Source: CAYYWP01 sp050176585 (GTDB lineage Bacteria; Desulfobacterota; Binatia; HRBIN30; CADEER01). From it: a DNA stretch of 64,000 nucleotides. Position numbers and translations under genes: made by a program. This document shows positions 17,308 to 26,213 of the stretch, one piece after another (position 1 is the stretch's first letter; every line of letters starts with the position of its first letter). Location: NCBI GenBank assembly GCA_050176585.1, contig JBFXHX010000004.1:1-64000 (forward strand), read 5' to 3'. The notes under the pieces were generated by a model. The model ran no database searches. It was not told the origin of the DNA and worked only from the letters and a program-made list of their open reading frames with translations.

Positions 17308-17730
17308 TCAGCTAGTGGCGACCTGGATCCGGCGCGGCTTGGCGCTCTCGGCTTTCGGGATCTGCACCTCGAGTACACCGTTGACCAACCGGGCCGTAAT
17401 CTTATCCGCGTCGTACTGGTACCGGTGCGGCAGCGTGAAGCGGCGCAGGAACGGCCCCACGCGGTATTCGCAGTAGGCGGGGGTCAACCCCTGATAACCT
17501 TTCAGCCCCACATCGCCCTGAATGGTCAGCACGCCGTCGTTCAGCTCCACGGACACTTCACCGGGATCTACACCCGGCATGTCTGCCAGCAGCCAGAGGC
17601 CGTCGGGCGTTTCGTAAATGTCCACATCCGGGGAGAAGTAACGGCCAGGGCGCGCCTGTTCAGTGCCCTGCACCTCCTGCTTCTCCTTCGGCGTCATCTC
17701 CTGTCCAGTCGTGGCACCCTGAGTTTCCAT
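17308..17730 (-). CDS. Hsp20/alpha-crystallin small heat-shock protein
   Basis: 140-residue small heat-shock protein. The alpha-crystallin domain runs from about 35 to 133 (SPDVDIYETPDGLWLLADMP, then VELNDGVLTIQG, and RLVNGVLEVQIPKAE with the NGVLxVxIPK signature). A Gln/Glu-rich N-terminal arm precedes it. The start at 17730 follows GGGGAGG at the right distance. It is second in a two-gene operon with the Hsp20 gene 20 bases upstream. Holdase activity on unfolding proteins in the cytoplasm is the family role. The pair may co-assemble into mixed oligomers (inference). Confidence 0.94.
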   Translation of the reverse strand: METQGATTGQEMTPKEKQEVQGTEQARPGRYFSPDVDIYETPDGLWLLADMPGVDPGEVSVELNDGVLTIQGDVGLKGYQGLTPAYCEYRVGPFLRRFTLPHRYQYDADKITARLVNGVLEVQIPKAESAKPRRIQVATS

Positions 17731-17750
17731 GGCAACCTCCCCAGCGCGGC

Positions 17751-18182
17751 TCAGGCCGCGCGGACTTCGACCTGGTGCGGCTTGGCGGCAGCGAGCTTCG
17801 GGATGCGCACGGACAACACGCCATTGCGAAACTCGGCGGTCACGTGCTCGAGGTCCGCATCCTGCGGCAGCTGGATCGTGCGCGAGAAGCGTCCGAATCG
17901 GCGTTCGCGCCGCAGATAACTCGCCCTTTCCACATTCGGCGCAGTGCGCTCTCCGGCGAGCGTCAGCTGTCCGGACTCCACTTTCACCGTGATGTTGTTC
18001 GGATCCACTCCGGGGATCTCGGCCTGAATCACGTAGCCGTCGCCATCGGTGAAGATGTTGACCGGCGGATAGACGTTCCCTCCGGACAGCCCGAAGTTGT
18101 ACGGCGGCTTTCCGAGGAAACGCTCGAGATCACCCTGCAAGCGCAAAAGGCCTTCGACGGGATCGAATGCGATACGCGTCAT
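17751..18182 (-). CDS. Hsp20/alpha-crystallin small heat-shock protein
   Basis: 143-residue paralogue of the adjacent gene, first in the operon. The start is fixed by AAGGAGGAG just upstream. The alpha-crystallin domain spans about 42-138: VNIFTDGDGYVIQAEIPGVD, VESGQLTLAGER and EFRNGVLSVRIPK. The N-terminal arm (FDPVEGLLRLQGDLERFLG) resembles the HspC/IbpA type and is less charged than that of its partner. It is divergent from an HtrA protease. A sigma-70-like promoter lies in the shared intergenic region. No CIRCE element was seen. Confidence 0.95.
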   Translation of the reverse strand: MTRIAFDPVEGLLRLQGDLERFLGKPPYNFGLSGGNVYPPVNIFTDGDGYVIQAEIPGVDPNNITVKVESGQLTLAGERTAPNVERASYLRRERRFGRFSRTIQLPQDADLEHVTAEFRNGVLSVRIPKLAAAKPHQVEVRAA

Positions 18183-18222
18183 GTTATCGCTCCTCCTTAT
18201 GGCGTCGGTGTCGGCAGCGCGA

Positions 18223-18250
18223 AAACTAAGCGCCGGCCGCGCGCTGTCAA
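18223..18250 (-). promoter_or_regulatory. Candidate sigma-70 promoter for the hsp20 pair
   Basis: On the minus strand, TTGACA (18250-18245) is followed after 16 bases by TAGTTT (18228-18223). Transcription would start near 18216, giving a leader of about 33 bases that ends in the AAGGAGGAG ribosome site. A perfect 7-bp inverted repeat (CGCGCGA 18258-18264 with TCGCGCG 18271-18277) lies directly upstream and could be an operator for either divergent gene. Confidence 0.5.
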
Positions 18251-18349
18251 CGGTCGCCGCGCGACTTTCTTCGCGCGAGCGCGTACGGAATACTCGTGTA
18301 CCGTCGGGCCGCCTTTGCGCGTCAGACCGACAGAAAGGATGCCCCGACG

Positions 18350-19453
18350 ATGTTCCGCCGACGCCTCGCGACCGCTGCCGTCCTGCTCATCGGGGGGTTC
18401 CTCGCGGGACTGGCGTGGAGCGCGTTTGCGCCGCAATCCGGCACCGCGACGCGGAGCGGACGGCGCCCCACCGATCCGGGCGTGCTCGGCGACGCCGAGC
18501 GCGCCACGGTAATGCTCTTCCAGCGCGCCGCCCCATCGGTGGTGTTCATCACGTCACTCGAACGACGCCGTTCGGCATTCCGCCTAGACGTCGCGCAGAT
18601 TCCGCGCGGCAGCAGTTCGGGATTCGTGTGGGATCAACAGGGCCACGTCGTCACGAACTACCACGTGATCGAAGGGGCGGATGCGGCGCGAGTGACGCTC
18701 GCGGACCAAAGCGTCTGGGACGCGAAGCTGGTGGGCGCCGCGCCCGAAAAAGACCTCGCCGTCCTGCGCATCGGCGCGCCCGCGGCGCGCTTGGTCCCGA
18801 TTCCGCTCGGCATCGCCAGCGAGCTACTGGTCGGACAACAGGTCTACGCGATCGGCAATCCCTTCGGCCTCGACCATACGCTGACCACCGGCGTGATCAG
18901 CGCGCTCGGGCGGGAGATTCAATCGGCGACGCGGGTGCCGATTCGGGATGTGATCCAAACCGACGCCGCCATCAACCCGGGAAACTCCGGCGGGCCGCTG
19001 CTGGACAGCAACGGGCGCCTGATCGGGGTGAACACGGCGATCTACAGCCCGTCCGGCGCGTATGCGGGCATCGGCTTCGCCATTCCCGTCGATACCGTGC
19101 AATGGGTCGTGCCGGACCTGATCGCGCACGGGCAGGTCATGCGCCCGACGCTCGGCGTCCAAGTGGCGAATCGAGAGGTTTCTCGCCAACTCGGCATTAC
19201 GGGCGCGCTGATCCTGGAGGTCGCGCCCAACGGCGGCGCCGCGCTGGCCGGCCTACAGCCTACGCGCCGCGATGAACGCGGGAGGTTGATCCTCGGCGAC
19301 GTCATCACCGCCATCGACGGTCGCCAAGTGCGCTCGTCGGCCGACCTCCTCTTGCTGCTGGAACAGCGGGAGGCCGGCGAGACCGTGCGCGTCACGGTGT
19401 CGCGCCGCGGTCAGGAACGCGACGTCGATGTCGTCCTGCAACGGCCGGAGTGA
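18350..19453 (+). CDS. HtrA/DegP-type serine protease with one PDZ domain
   Basis: 367 residues from ATG 18350. An N-terminal membrane anchor (about 7-25, TAAVLLIGGFLAGLAWSAF) places the protease outside the inner membrane. The trypsin-like catalytic triad is H105 (TNYHVIEG), D135 (EKDLAVLR) and S213 (NPGNSGGP). A single PDZ domain covers about 265-360 (RPTLGVQV, then GDVITAIDGRQV). The DegS-like layout of anchor, protease and one PDZ suggests envelope stress sensing or quality control. It is divergent from the Hsp20 pair, so the two may respond together to protein-folding stress. Confidence 0.93.
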   Translation: MFRRRLATAAVLLIGGFLAGLAWSAFAPQSGTATRSGRRPTDPGVLGDAERATVMLFQRAAPSVVFITSLERRRSAFRLDVAQIPRGSSSGFVWDQQGHVVTNYHVIEGADAARVTLADQSVWDAKLVGAAPEKDLAVLRIGAPAARLVPIPLGIASELLVGQQVYAIGNPFGLDHTLTTGVISALGREIQSATRVPIRDVIQTDAAINPGNSGGPLLDSNGRLIGVNTAIYSPSGAYAGIGFAIPVDTVQWVVPDLIAHGQVMRPTLGVQVANREVSRQLGITGALILEVAPNGGAALAGLQPTRRDERGRLILGDVITAIDGRQVRSSADLLLLLEQREAGETVRVTVSRRGQERDVDVVLQRPE

Positions 19454-19529
19454 GCGCGCAGCCAGCCCCGCGGCGTCGGTGGAGTCTCGGAGCAGACCGT
19501 CCGCATGTGCTGCGCCAACGCGCCGTGCG

Positions 19530-19952
19530 TTACTGGGCCGCCTTGCGCTGCGCCGCGATGGCCACCTGCGCGGCGCCCGCTCGTTGCGCGATGGACAGGA
19601 TCTGCACGGCTTCGCCGAACAGCACGTCGCGGTCCCCCTCCAGCACCACCGGTGCGCTCGGGTTCGCGCTCACCAGTCCCCGCAGCAGCCCTTCAACCTG
19701 ATCCATGCTCGTGCGCTCGTTGTTCACGTACACCTGATTATCCGCCGTGACCGTGACGGTGATCTCGCGCGGTTGGGTGGAGGTGCTGTCGACCTCCGGG
19801 AGGCTGATCTTCGCGCCGGATTCGATCATCGCGGCGCTGCTGACCATGAAGATGATCAAGAGCACCAGGAAGATGTCGGTAAGCGGTGTGATGTTGATCT
19901 CCGCCATGATCGGAGATCGGGTGCTGCGCTTGCGGATGCTACTGAGCGCCAT
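19530..19952 (-). CDS. exbD: ExbD/TolR family transport protein
   Basis: 140 residues: a short cytoplasmic N-terminus, one membrane helix (about 23-42, ITPLTDIFLVLLIIFMVSSAA) with the essential Asp in PLTD, and a periplasmic domain. It works with the adjacent ExbB to convert proton flow into motion of TonB or TolA. Its start overlaps the ExbB gene end by 14 bases. No TonB or TolA gene is in the window, so which system it serves is open. Confidence 0.9.
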   Translation of the reverse strand: MALSSIRKRSTRSPIMAEINITPLTDIFLVLLIIFMVSSAAMIESGAKISLPEVDSTSTQPREITVTVTADNQVYVNNERTSMDQVEGLLRGLVSANPSAPVVLEGDRDVLFGEAVQILSIAQRAGAAQVAIAAQRKAAQ

Positions 19953-20583
19953 GGAACTGCCGTCCGAGGTGGATGGCGTCGAGCACTCGGTGCGAGGCGA
20001 TGGTCAGGGCGGCCTCGATGCGCTCGATGCGCGTCTGGAAGTAGTTGTAGAAGATCACCGCGATGATGGCGACCGCCAGACCGAGGCCAGTCGCGACCAG
20101 CGCCTCGGAAATCCCCGCCGCCACCACCGAAAAACCGCCGCTCCCCATTCTCGCCATGTTGTGAAACGCCTTGATGATGCCGATGACCGTGCCGAACAGC
20201 CCGATGAACGGCGCGCTGGCTCCCACCGTGCCGAGAACCCACAGCGGCCCCTTCAGCGCCTCGACCTCCTCGAAGCGCTTTTCCTCGGTCAGGTCGGCGA
20301 GGTAGTCGAGCGTATCGTTCGCGTGGCGCGACAACACGTCGGTGAAGATGCGGCCCGCCGGCGTGGCCACGTGTGTGCGCGCCGTCTGCAGCGCCTCGCT
20401 CATCTGCCCGCGCTCGAGGATCGGCGCCAGGCCACCAGCGAGCTTCAGCGTATCGGTGGCGACGCTGCGGAGCGCCCACAGGCGCTCGAAGATGATGCTC
20501 ACGGTCACGATCGAGAAGGCAATCAGCGGATAGGTGGCCAACGCCCCCTGGTGAATCATGTGCAACACGCTCAAACCTTCCAC
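19939..20583 (-). CDS. exbB: ExbB/TolQ/MotA proton-channel family protein
   Basis: About 214 residues from a GTG at 20583 preceded by GGAGGG; the frame also opens at a GTG at 20610, but that site lacks a ribosome binding sequence. Three membrane helices are visible: near 10-35 (LATYPLIAFSIVTVSIIF), and two C-terminal ones with the conserved GASAPFIGLFGTVIGIIKAF and GLGLAVAIIAVIFYNYF segments typical of MotA/TolQ/ExbB. It forms the channel with ExbD. The pair ends convergent to the htrA gene. Confidence 0.92.
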   Translation of the reverse strand: MEGLSVLHMIHQGALATYPLIAFSIVTVSIIFERLWALRSVATDTLKLAGGLAPILERGQMSEALQTARTHVATPAGRIFTDVLSRHANDTLDYLADLTEEKRFEEVEALKGPLWVLGTVGASAPFIGLFGTVIGIIKAFHNMARMGSGGFSVVAAGISEALVATGLGLAVAIIAVIFYNYFQTRIERIEAALTIASHRVLDAIHLGRQFHGAQ

Positions 20584-21199
20584 GAACTTTCCCTCCTTCA
20601 CTCCGGCCACGGCGGCAGCGGACGCGCCGTGCCGGCGACGCGACCGGCAAAGCGCGCAACGCGAAGCCTTCGGGCGGACGCCGTCGCGCGCGATACAGCA
20701 ATGCGGTCGGGAAGCACGGTCGACTGGCCTCTCCGTTAACTGCCCTCCCCACGGGTGTCAAATCTGACTCTCCGCGCCGCCGCGGCTCCTCAGCCGCGCG
20801 GAATGGCCGCCCTCTCCAGGCGCACTGCTTGATTCCGAGCCGGGGTGGCACGACAATCCCGCCCTTCGAGCACGGTCGCGGCGGGCCGTCCTCCGGTACA
20901 TACACGAGAGTCATGCACATCGAACTCCCCAGCGAATGTCGCCGGTTCGCGCCCGCGCCTGCTCAGCGCGCCGCGGCCGCTTGCGAGGCGCAGTCGCGCG
21001 TTTCACCGCGTTGCAGGTCGCTGCTTGAGCTGGGGCGTCGCTGCGGCGCGCCGGTACTGTGCCGGGTCGATGCGTGCGGCCGCCGCGCCCGAGCCAAGCG
21101 GCCGCTGAGCGCCGACGCCTGGCGGTGTCGCTGTCCGGATCGCTTTGGGCTGCTGGTACCGGCGCGTGCGGAGTGCGGTACGCGTGCGGAGCGCGCGAT
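20584..21199. other. 616-base intergenic region without a supported gene
   Basis: It lies between the divergent exbB and CDF genes. Open frames exist on both strands but are Arg/Ala/Pro-rich and show no family signature or ribosome site. It should hold both promoters, but I could not place a convincing -35/-10 pair. No repeat or RNA element was recognised. Confidence 0.5.
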
Positions 21200-22225
21200 A
21201 TGACCGCCCAACCGACGATCGCACGCCCGGTCGCTGAACGCGCGGCGCCGAGCCGCATCCGGCGGCGCGCCGCGGCGCTGTCCGTGGTCGTCGGAACGTT
21301 CTTGCTAGGCGTCAAGTACCTCGCGTACCAACTGACCGGTTCGACGGCGATTCTGTCGGACGCGCTGGAGAGCATCGTCAACGTGGTCGCGGCGGTCTTC
21401 GCGGTCGGCGGCCTCGCGATTGCGGACCGGCCCGCGGATCGCGGCCATCCCTACGGGCACGGCAAGATCGAATTCTTCAGCGCCGCGTTCGAAGGCGGCC
21501 TGATCGCCTTCGCGGCCGTGCTGATCCTCAAGGAAGCCGGCGAGGCGCTGTTGTTCGGGCACCAGGTGCAACAACTCAACTTCGGGCTGCTCGTGACCCT
21601 CGGCGCCGGTCTCGCGAATGCCGCGCTGGGATGGTACCTGATCCGCGTCGGGCGCAAATACGCTTCGCCCATCCTGATCGCCGACGGCACCCACGTGCTC
21701 TCGGATTTCTGGACCACCATCGCCATCGTCGCCGGACTCGCGGCGGTGCTCCTCACCGGGTTCGAATGGCTCGATCCGGCCGTGGCGGCGATCGTCGGCT
21801 TGAACCTGGTCTGGACCGGCGTCGGTCTTGTGCGGCAAGCGGCTGGCGCTCTGCTCGACGAGCAAGATACCGCGCTCCTGCAGCGGATGGTCGACGCCAT
21901 CAACGCCAATCTCACTCCCGGTGTCATTCGCGTCCACCACCTCCGCGCCATACGCGCCGGGCGGTTCACGCACTTCGCCGCGCACCTGGTCGTGCCGGAG
22001 TTCTGGACGGTTAAGGAAGCCCACGACTTCGCGAACGCGTTCGAGCAGCGCATCATCCAAACGCTCGGGATCGACGGGGAGATCGTGTTCCACCTCGACC
22101 CTTGTGACCGCCAATTCTGCACGACCTGCGACGCCTCGCCGTGCCCTATTCGGCGCGCACCGCTCGTCGAGCGAACTCCGATCACACTCGAAGAGGCCGT
22201 CGACCCGGATCCGCCGGTGATGTGA
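21200..22225 (+). CDS. Cation diffusion facilitator (CDF) metal exporter
   Basis: 341 residues starting MTAQPTIARP at 21200; the longer frame to 21059 is low-complexity. Six membrane helices carry the CDF metal site: LSDALESIVN in TM2, HPYGHGKIEF after TM3, and DGTHVLSDFW in TM5. A cytoplasmic ferredoxin-like C-terminal domain follows (about 215-300). An extra C-terminal cluster, CDRQFCTTCDASPC, adds four cysteines that could bind Zn or other metals. The family exports Zn, Co, Cd, Fe or Mn by proton antiport. Confidence 0.93.
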   Translation: MTAQPTIARPVAERAAPSRIRRRAAALSVVVGTFLLGVKYLAYQLTGSTAILSDALESIVNVVAAVFAVGGLAIADRPADRGHPYGHGKIEFFSAAFEGGLIAFAAVLILKEAGEALLFGHQVQQLNFGLLVTLGAGLANAALGWYLIRVGRKYASPILIADGTHVLSDFWTTIAIVAGLAAVLLTGFEWLDPAVAAIVGLNLVWTGVGLVRQAAGALLDEQDTALLQRMVDAINANLTPGVIRVHHLRAIRAGRFTHFAAHLVVPEFWTVKEAHDFANAFEQRIIQTLGIDGEIVFHLDPCDRQFCTTCDASPCPIRRAPLVERTPITLEEAVDPDPPVM

Positions 22226-22257
22226 GCACGGCGGCCCAGGCGTTCCTGGCGCTGGTC

Positions 22258-22292
22258 AGCCGAACGGGCTCGCCCCGCTCGTGCGTTCGGCT
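22258..22292. terminator. 9-bp stem-loop between convergent genes
   Basis: AGCCGAACG at 22258-22266 pairs perfectly with CGTTCGGCT at 22284-22292. It lies between the CDF gene (plus, ends 22225) and the nitroreductase (minus, ends 22354) and probably serves both directions. Confidence 0.5.
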
Positions 22293-22353
22293 GGCGAAGG
22301 GCCGCGGCGGCGAATGCAGCGCCCGCACGCCGGAGCGTGCGCGTCTCCGCGCG

Positions 22354-23865
22354 TCACCGGGTTCGGCGAGGGGGGTTGCCTATCGCGACCAGGAACATCA
22401 CCTCCTTGCCAGCCGCATGTGGCGAGAAGAACTGCGTCACCTCGTCGTCGAAAAAGGTCAGCCCCGTCGCCCCGAGACCGAGCGCATACGCGCCGAGGTA
22501 GAGCTTGCCGCCGACGATCCCCGCTTCGAGCGCAGCGGCGCGATAGCCGCGCTCGCCATACGCCGCGACGATGCGGTCGAGATCCGCGAGCACGTACACG
22601 TTGACCGCCGCGTCGGCGGCGAGGTCCTGCCCGAGGTCGAGGAAGCCGGCTTCACGGCGCAAGGTGCCGGCGCGCAACGGCGCCAGCGCAGCGCCGGCGC
22701 GGTCCAGCCAGTACGTACCGGGCGCCAGGCCGTCGACCGCATGCACGATCAGGTACAGCTCGAGCAGCGACACACGTGGGTCACCGGCATTCCAGTCCAT
22801 CGGCACCCCGCGCGTTGCAGCATGTAACAGGCTCGAAAGTGGGCCGTACCCGATCGGGGTGCGCGGGAAGCGCCGCGCCGAACCGCGGCGCGTTATCACC
22901 TCGCCGAGCGGAGAGCGTGGAGGATCACTGAGCGGCTGCAGCGGTTGGCGCCGTTCGAGCGGTAAGAATCCGCTGCTCGGTGGCGGCGCAGCCCGCCAGG
23001 CGCGCACAGCGGCGGGGTCGGGCAGCGACGTCGCGGCGTGCGCGCTCCGAATCAGCGGATAGTCCACCTCTCTGGCGGACAACGGCCGCGTCGGGAGCGT
23101 GAGCGGCGGCTGCGGTGGCGCCGGCGTTGGCGGCGGAGCACCGCGCCCGAGCGCGAGCAGCGACAAGGCCACCTCGCGCTGCGTATCGAGCCCCAAGAGG
23201 TGATTGACCATGTCGTCCACAAACCCGATGATCACGCGTGCCGCCAGATCGTCCGCGGACGCCACCGCGAGGGCATTGGCCAGCAGCGTGCCATTGTCCC
23301 AATAGCAGTGCCGATAAGCCCGCGACTGGTACTTCCACGCATTGCGCCAGAAAGTCGACGTGGAAATGAGAACGGCCTGCGCGGCGGTGACCGCCGGCTC
23401 AGCCGCGGTCGCCTCGATCAGCGCGGCGCGGTGATCGCCGGCGCGCAGCAGGCGCAACGAGAAATCGTGCGGGCTGAAATGGTACACGCCGGCCGGCAGC
23501 CCGGGCAGCTCGGCGGAGGCGACGTAGAGGTCGATGTGGTAGAGCGCGCCGGTGCACGCCGCGGCTCGAAAGTACATCGCCTGACCACCGGCGTACTCCC
23601 GCTTCTTGGTGATGCCCGCGCTGAACTGCAACAAGCGCGCAAGCCGAACCAGATCGAGCTGCGCATCCCCTCGGCCTTCGCCGGCGATCGCGGCCAGCGC
23701 CGACTTGCGCGGTGCGCCGAAGTCGCGCGGCAACGGAATCGAGGTCAGCGTTTCGTAGATCTTGAACGGCAGCGGCTGGTTGTCCCAGTCGAGCGAATGC
23801 CGATTCGCGCGGACACTCGCAGGAGAGTGCTTCGTGCGCTGGTGGTAGTCGAGAATCGCGGCCAT
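22354..23865 (-). CDS. SagB/ThcOx-type nitroreductase, two tandem domains
   Basis: 503 residues. Two FMN-dependent nitroreductase-fold domains of the SagB type. The first covers about 20-260 (DYHQRTKHS, then LLQFSAGITKKREYAGGQAMYFRAAACTGALYHID in part). The second covers about 300-500 (GEVITRRGSARRFPRTPI, GLAPGTYWLDR, and LEAGIVGGKLYLGAYALGLGATGLTFFDD). SagB enzymes oxidise azolines to azoles in peptide natural products. No YcaO, precursor peptide or exporter is nearby. Relatives outside such clusters are annotated SagB/ThcOx family dehydrogenases with unknown substrates. It is a cytoplasmic protein and stands alone. Confidence 0.87.
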   Translation of the reverse strand: MAAILDYHQRTKHSPASVRANRHSLDWDNQPLPFKIYETLTSIPLPRDFGAPRKSALAAIAGEGRGDAQLDLVRLARLLQFSAGITKKREYAGGQAMYFRAAACTGALYHIDLYVASAELPGLPAGVYHFSPHDFSLRLLRAGDHRAALIEATAAEPAVTAAQAVLISTSTFWRNAWKYQSRAYRHCYWDNGTLLANALAVASADDLAARVIIGFVDDMVNHLLGLDTQREVALSLLALGRGAPPPTPAPPQPPLTLPTRPLSAREVDYPLIRSAHAATSLPDPAAVRAWRAAPPPSSGFLPLERRQPLQPLSDPPRSPLGEVITRRGSARRFPRTPIGYGPLSSLLHAATRGVPMDWNAGDPRVSLLELYLIVHAVDGLAPGTYWLDRAGAALAPLRAGTLRREAGFLDLGQDLAADAAVNVYVLADLDRIVAAYGERGYRAAALEAGIVGGKLYLGAYALGLGATGLTFFDDEVTQFFSPHAAGKEVMFLVAIGNPPRRTR

Positions 23866-24130
23866 GTCCGAAATCGCGAGTGAGCTGCCGGTCCTGCGTA
23901 CGCGATTGCTCAGCGGTGATGCCTATATAGCACGGCACTGCATACGGCGCAGGCCGAGCGCGGCCGGTAAAACGCCGGCCAAGTGCTTTCCCCGCGCCAC
24001 GCAACGTTCCGATGTAGCCGCCGCCCGTGTGGGGCTGCACCGGGATGTGCGTACGCGTGTGCCCAGGTGTCGGTGCTGCAGCGGGTCGGCGGCGTAGGAA
24101 CGCAGTGGCACGCCGAGTGCGGTGTTGCCG

Positions 24131-25480
24131 TTACCGATCGCCGCCCGGGCGCTCGACCACTTCGGCGGAACCGCTCGGCCTGACGATGAAGGAATGCTCG
24201 CGCGCCTGCGCGGCCGGATTGGAGGCGTAGTAGTCGCGCTCGACCCGCGCCAGAAAGGCCGCCGCTTGATCCGCCGGAACCAGATTGACCGTGCAGCCGC
24301 CGAAGCCCGCACCGGTGAGCCGGGCGCCGAGCGCGCCCGCGTTCTTTGCCGCGGCGACGAGCGCCTCGAGCGCGGGGCTGCTCACCTCGTAGTCGTCGCG
24401 ACAGCTCGCGTGCGATGCGTCCATCAGCGCGCCGAGTGCCGCCCAATCCCGGGCCGCGAGAGCGATCTCCGCGCGTTCCACGCGATCCGCTTCGCTCAAC
24501 ACATGCCGGGCGCGCTGCAGCAGCGGATACGTCGCCACCGGCGCGCTGCCCCCGATCAGCATCGCCAGGTCGTCCGCCGGCACGCCGATGCGCGCGCCGA
24601 TCTCGTCGAGCGTGAGTGGGTGCGCCGGCAGGACCCGCTCGAGCAGCGCCCTCAGATCGGCGAGCGAGCGGTCCGGATGGCGCTCGCGCAGCTCGCCGAG
24701 ATGGCTGGCGTGATCCTCATCATCCGCGCCGAGCGCGTGCTCGAGCACGCGACAGGCGAGACGGCACTCCGCCACCCGCGCGTTATAGGCGGCCCGCGCC
24801 GCGCCGGACTTCTCCGCCGACACCAGGCTATCGCACACCGCGATCGCCATCTCGTCGCCCATCGGCACCGGCCGGGCGCGCAGCGGATCGAAGTCGATGC
24901 GCAACGCGTGACCGGGCTCCGCGAGCAGGCAGATCGCCTGGTCCATCCCACCGCTCTGCGTGCCCACGTAGCGCTCCGCGCTAGCCGCCAGCGCGGCCAG
25001 GGGCAGCCGGTCCATCGTTCGGCCACTGATCCCGAGCAACGCCAACATGCTGCCGACCACCAGCGCCGCGGACGAGGCCAGCCCCGCTCCGGACGGCAAG
25101 TCCGCGGCGACGAGAAAGTCGCCGCCGCGCAACCCCGCCTCACCGCACGCACCGATCAAGCCGTGTACCGCCGCCTGGTGGTAATTGCCCCAATCGCCCG
25201 CCGGGAACCGCGTGAGCGGCGGCTGCAGCGCATACCGGCGCGCTGCAAAGCGCGGGTCCACGCTGTCGATGTGGATGGCGCGGTCCTGCCGCGGCGCGGC
25301 AGCGATGTACACGCACCGATCGATCGCGATCGGCAGCACCGGGAAGCCGTTGTAGTCCGTATGCTCGCCGATGAGATTGACGCGACCCGGCGCGCGCACA
25401 AGCACCTCTGCGGGCCGGCCGTAGCGGTCGGCGAACCCGTCGGCCACGGCGTGCAAGCGCTCAGGAAGCATGGTGCTCAC
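24131..25480 (-). CDS. galK: Galactokinase
   Basis: GHMP-family kinase phosphorylating galactose at C1. About 449 residues from GTG 25480, or 446 from the ATG at 25471. The galactokinase signature GRVNLIGEHTDYNG (about 32-45) is intact, as are LPSGAGLASSAAL (ATP loop), TQSGGMDQ with the catalytic Asp, and the C-terminal LTGAGFGGCTVNLV. It overlaps the end of the nucleotidyltransferase gene by 20 or 11 bases, so the pair is co-expressed. The GalT-like enzyme is 11 kb away; no galE is seen. Confidence 0.94.
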   Translation of the reverse strand: MSTMLPERLHAVADGFADRYGRPAEVLVRAPGRVNLIGEHTDYNGFPVLPIAIDRCVYIAAAPRQDRAIHIDSVDPRFAARRYALQPPLTRFPAGDWGNYHQAAVHGLIGACGEAGLRGGDFLVAADLPSGAGLASSAALVVGSMLALLGISGRTMDRLPLAALAASAERYVGTQSGGMDQAICLLAEPGHALRIDFDPLRARPVPMGDEMAIAVCDSLVSAEKSGAARAAYNARVAECRLACRVLEHALGADDEDHASHLGELRERHPDRSLADLRALLERVLPAHPLTLDEIGARIGVPADDLAMLIGGSAPVATYPLLQRARHVLSEADRVERAEIALAARDWAALGALMDASHASCRDDYEVSSPALEALVAAAKNAGALGARLTGAGFGGCTVNLVPADQAAAFLARVERDYYASNPAAQAREHSFIVRPSGSAEVVERPGGDR

Positions 25481-26213
25481 GCAATCCGCCGAAGAGCCCC
25501 TCGGCCGCGGTGAGGTCTTCGGGCGTACCGACGTCCGACCAGGGACCGCGCACCGGCACCGCGCGCACGTCCCGGCCGTCGCGAATCATCACCGCCACCG
25601 CCTGGGGCAGCTCGTACTCGCCGCGCGCCGAAGGCTCCAGCCGCCGGGCGTACTCGAGCACCAGGCGCCGAAACACCATGATGCCCGCGTTGTTCCAGCC
25701 CGTCGTCGAGCTGCCGCGCGGCGGTTTCTCCTCGAGGCGCGTCACCCGCCAGTCCGCGTCGACGTAGAGCGCCGCACCCCGCCAGGGATCATCGACCGGA
25801 TTCGCGGCGAGCTGCGCATCGCACGGACGGCCGCGGAACGCATCGAGAAACTCGGCATAGAACGCCGGCGCAACGAGGATGTCGCCCCAGCAAACCGCGA
25901 ACGCATCGCCGCCGACCAGGGGCTCGGCGATCAGCAGCGCCCGCGCCGTGCCGTCCGGTTGCGATTGCGCGCAGTATTCGATTTCCAGACCGAAATCGGT
26001 GCCGCGGCCGAGCGCCCCGCGCAACTGGTCACCGCGGTACCCGGTCACCACCACCGCGCGGCGCACTCCGGCTTGCGCCAAACCCTCGAGCGCGTGAGCG
26101 ATGATCGGCCGACCAGCCACTGGCAAAAGTGGCTTGGGCGTGGAGTCGGTGAGCGCGCCCAGGCGCCGGCCGCGGCCGGCCGCGAGCACGACGGCGGTGT
26201 CGACGGACAGCAC
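25461..26213 (-). CDS. Sugar-1-phosphate nucleotidyltransferase
   Basis: 250 residues, GT-A fold pyrophosphorylase: AVVLAAGRGRRLGALTDSTPKPLLPVAGRP at the N-terminus (in part), QPDGTARALL, WGDILV, LEEKP and the C-terminal GPWSDVGTPEDLTAAEGL. It activates a sugar-1-phosphate with an NTP. Being coupled to galactokinase, it could use galactose-1-phosphate or another hexose-1-phosphate, bypassing the GalT route; that is inference. The start codon is GTG without a strong ribosome site. Confidence 0.88.
   Translation of the reverse strand: MLSVDTAVVLAAGRGRRLGALTDSTPKPLLPVAGRPIIAHALEGLAQAGVRRAVVVTGYRGDQLRGALGRGTDFGLEIEYCAQSQPDGTARALLIAEPLVGGDAFAVCWGDILVAPAFYAEFLDAFRGRPCDAQLAANPVDDPWRGAALYVDADWRVTRLEEKPPRGSSTTGWNNAGIMVFRRLVLEYARRLEPSARGEYELPQAVAVMIRDGRDVRAVPVRGPWSDVGTPEDLTAAEGLFGGLREHHAS

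Noticed and set aside
22354..23865. Thiazole/oxazole-modified peptide cluster
   Set aside because: Only the SagB-like oxidase is present; there is no YcaO, leader peptide or exporter within 10 kb.
24122..25513. 463-codon plus-strand frame across galactokinase
   Set aside because: Shadow of galK, whose signatures are complete on the minus strand.
13639..26213. ADP/GDP-heptose set (gmhA with hddA/hddC-like kinase and nucleotidyltransferase)
   Set aside because: The kinase carries the galactokinase signature GRVNLIGEHTDYNG, so a heptose kinase is unlikely.
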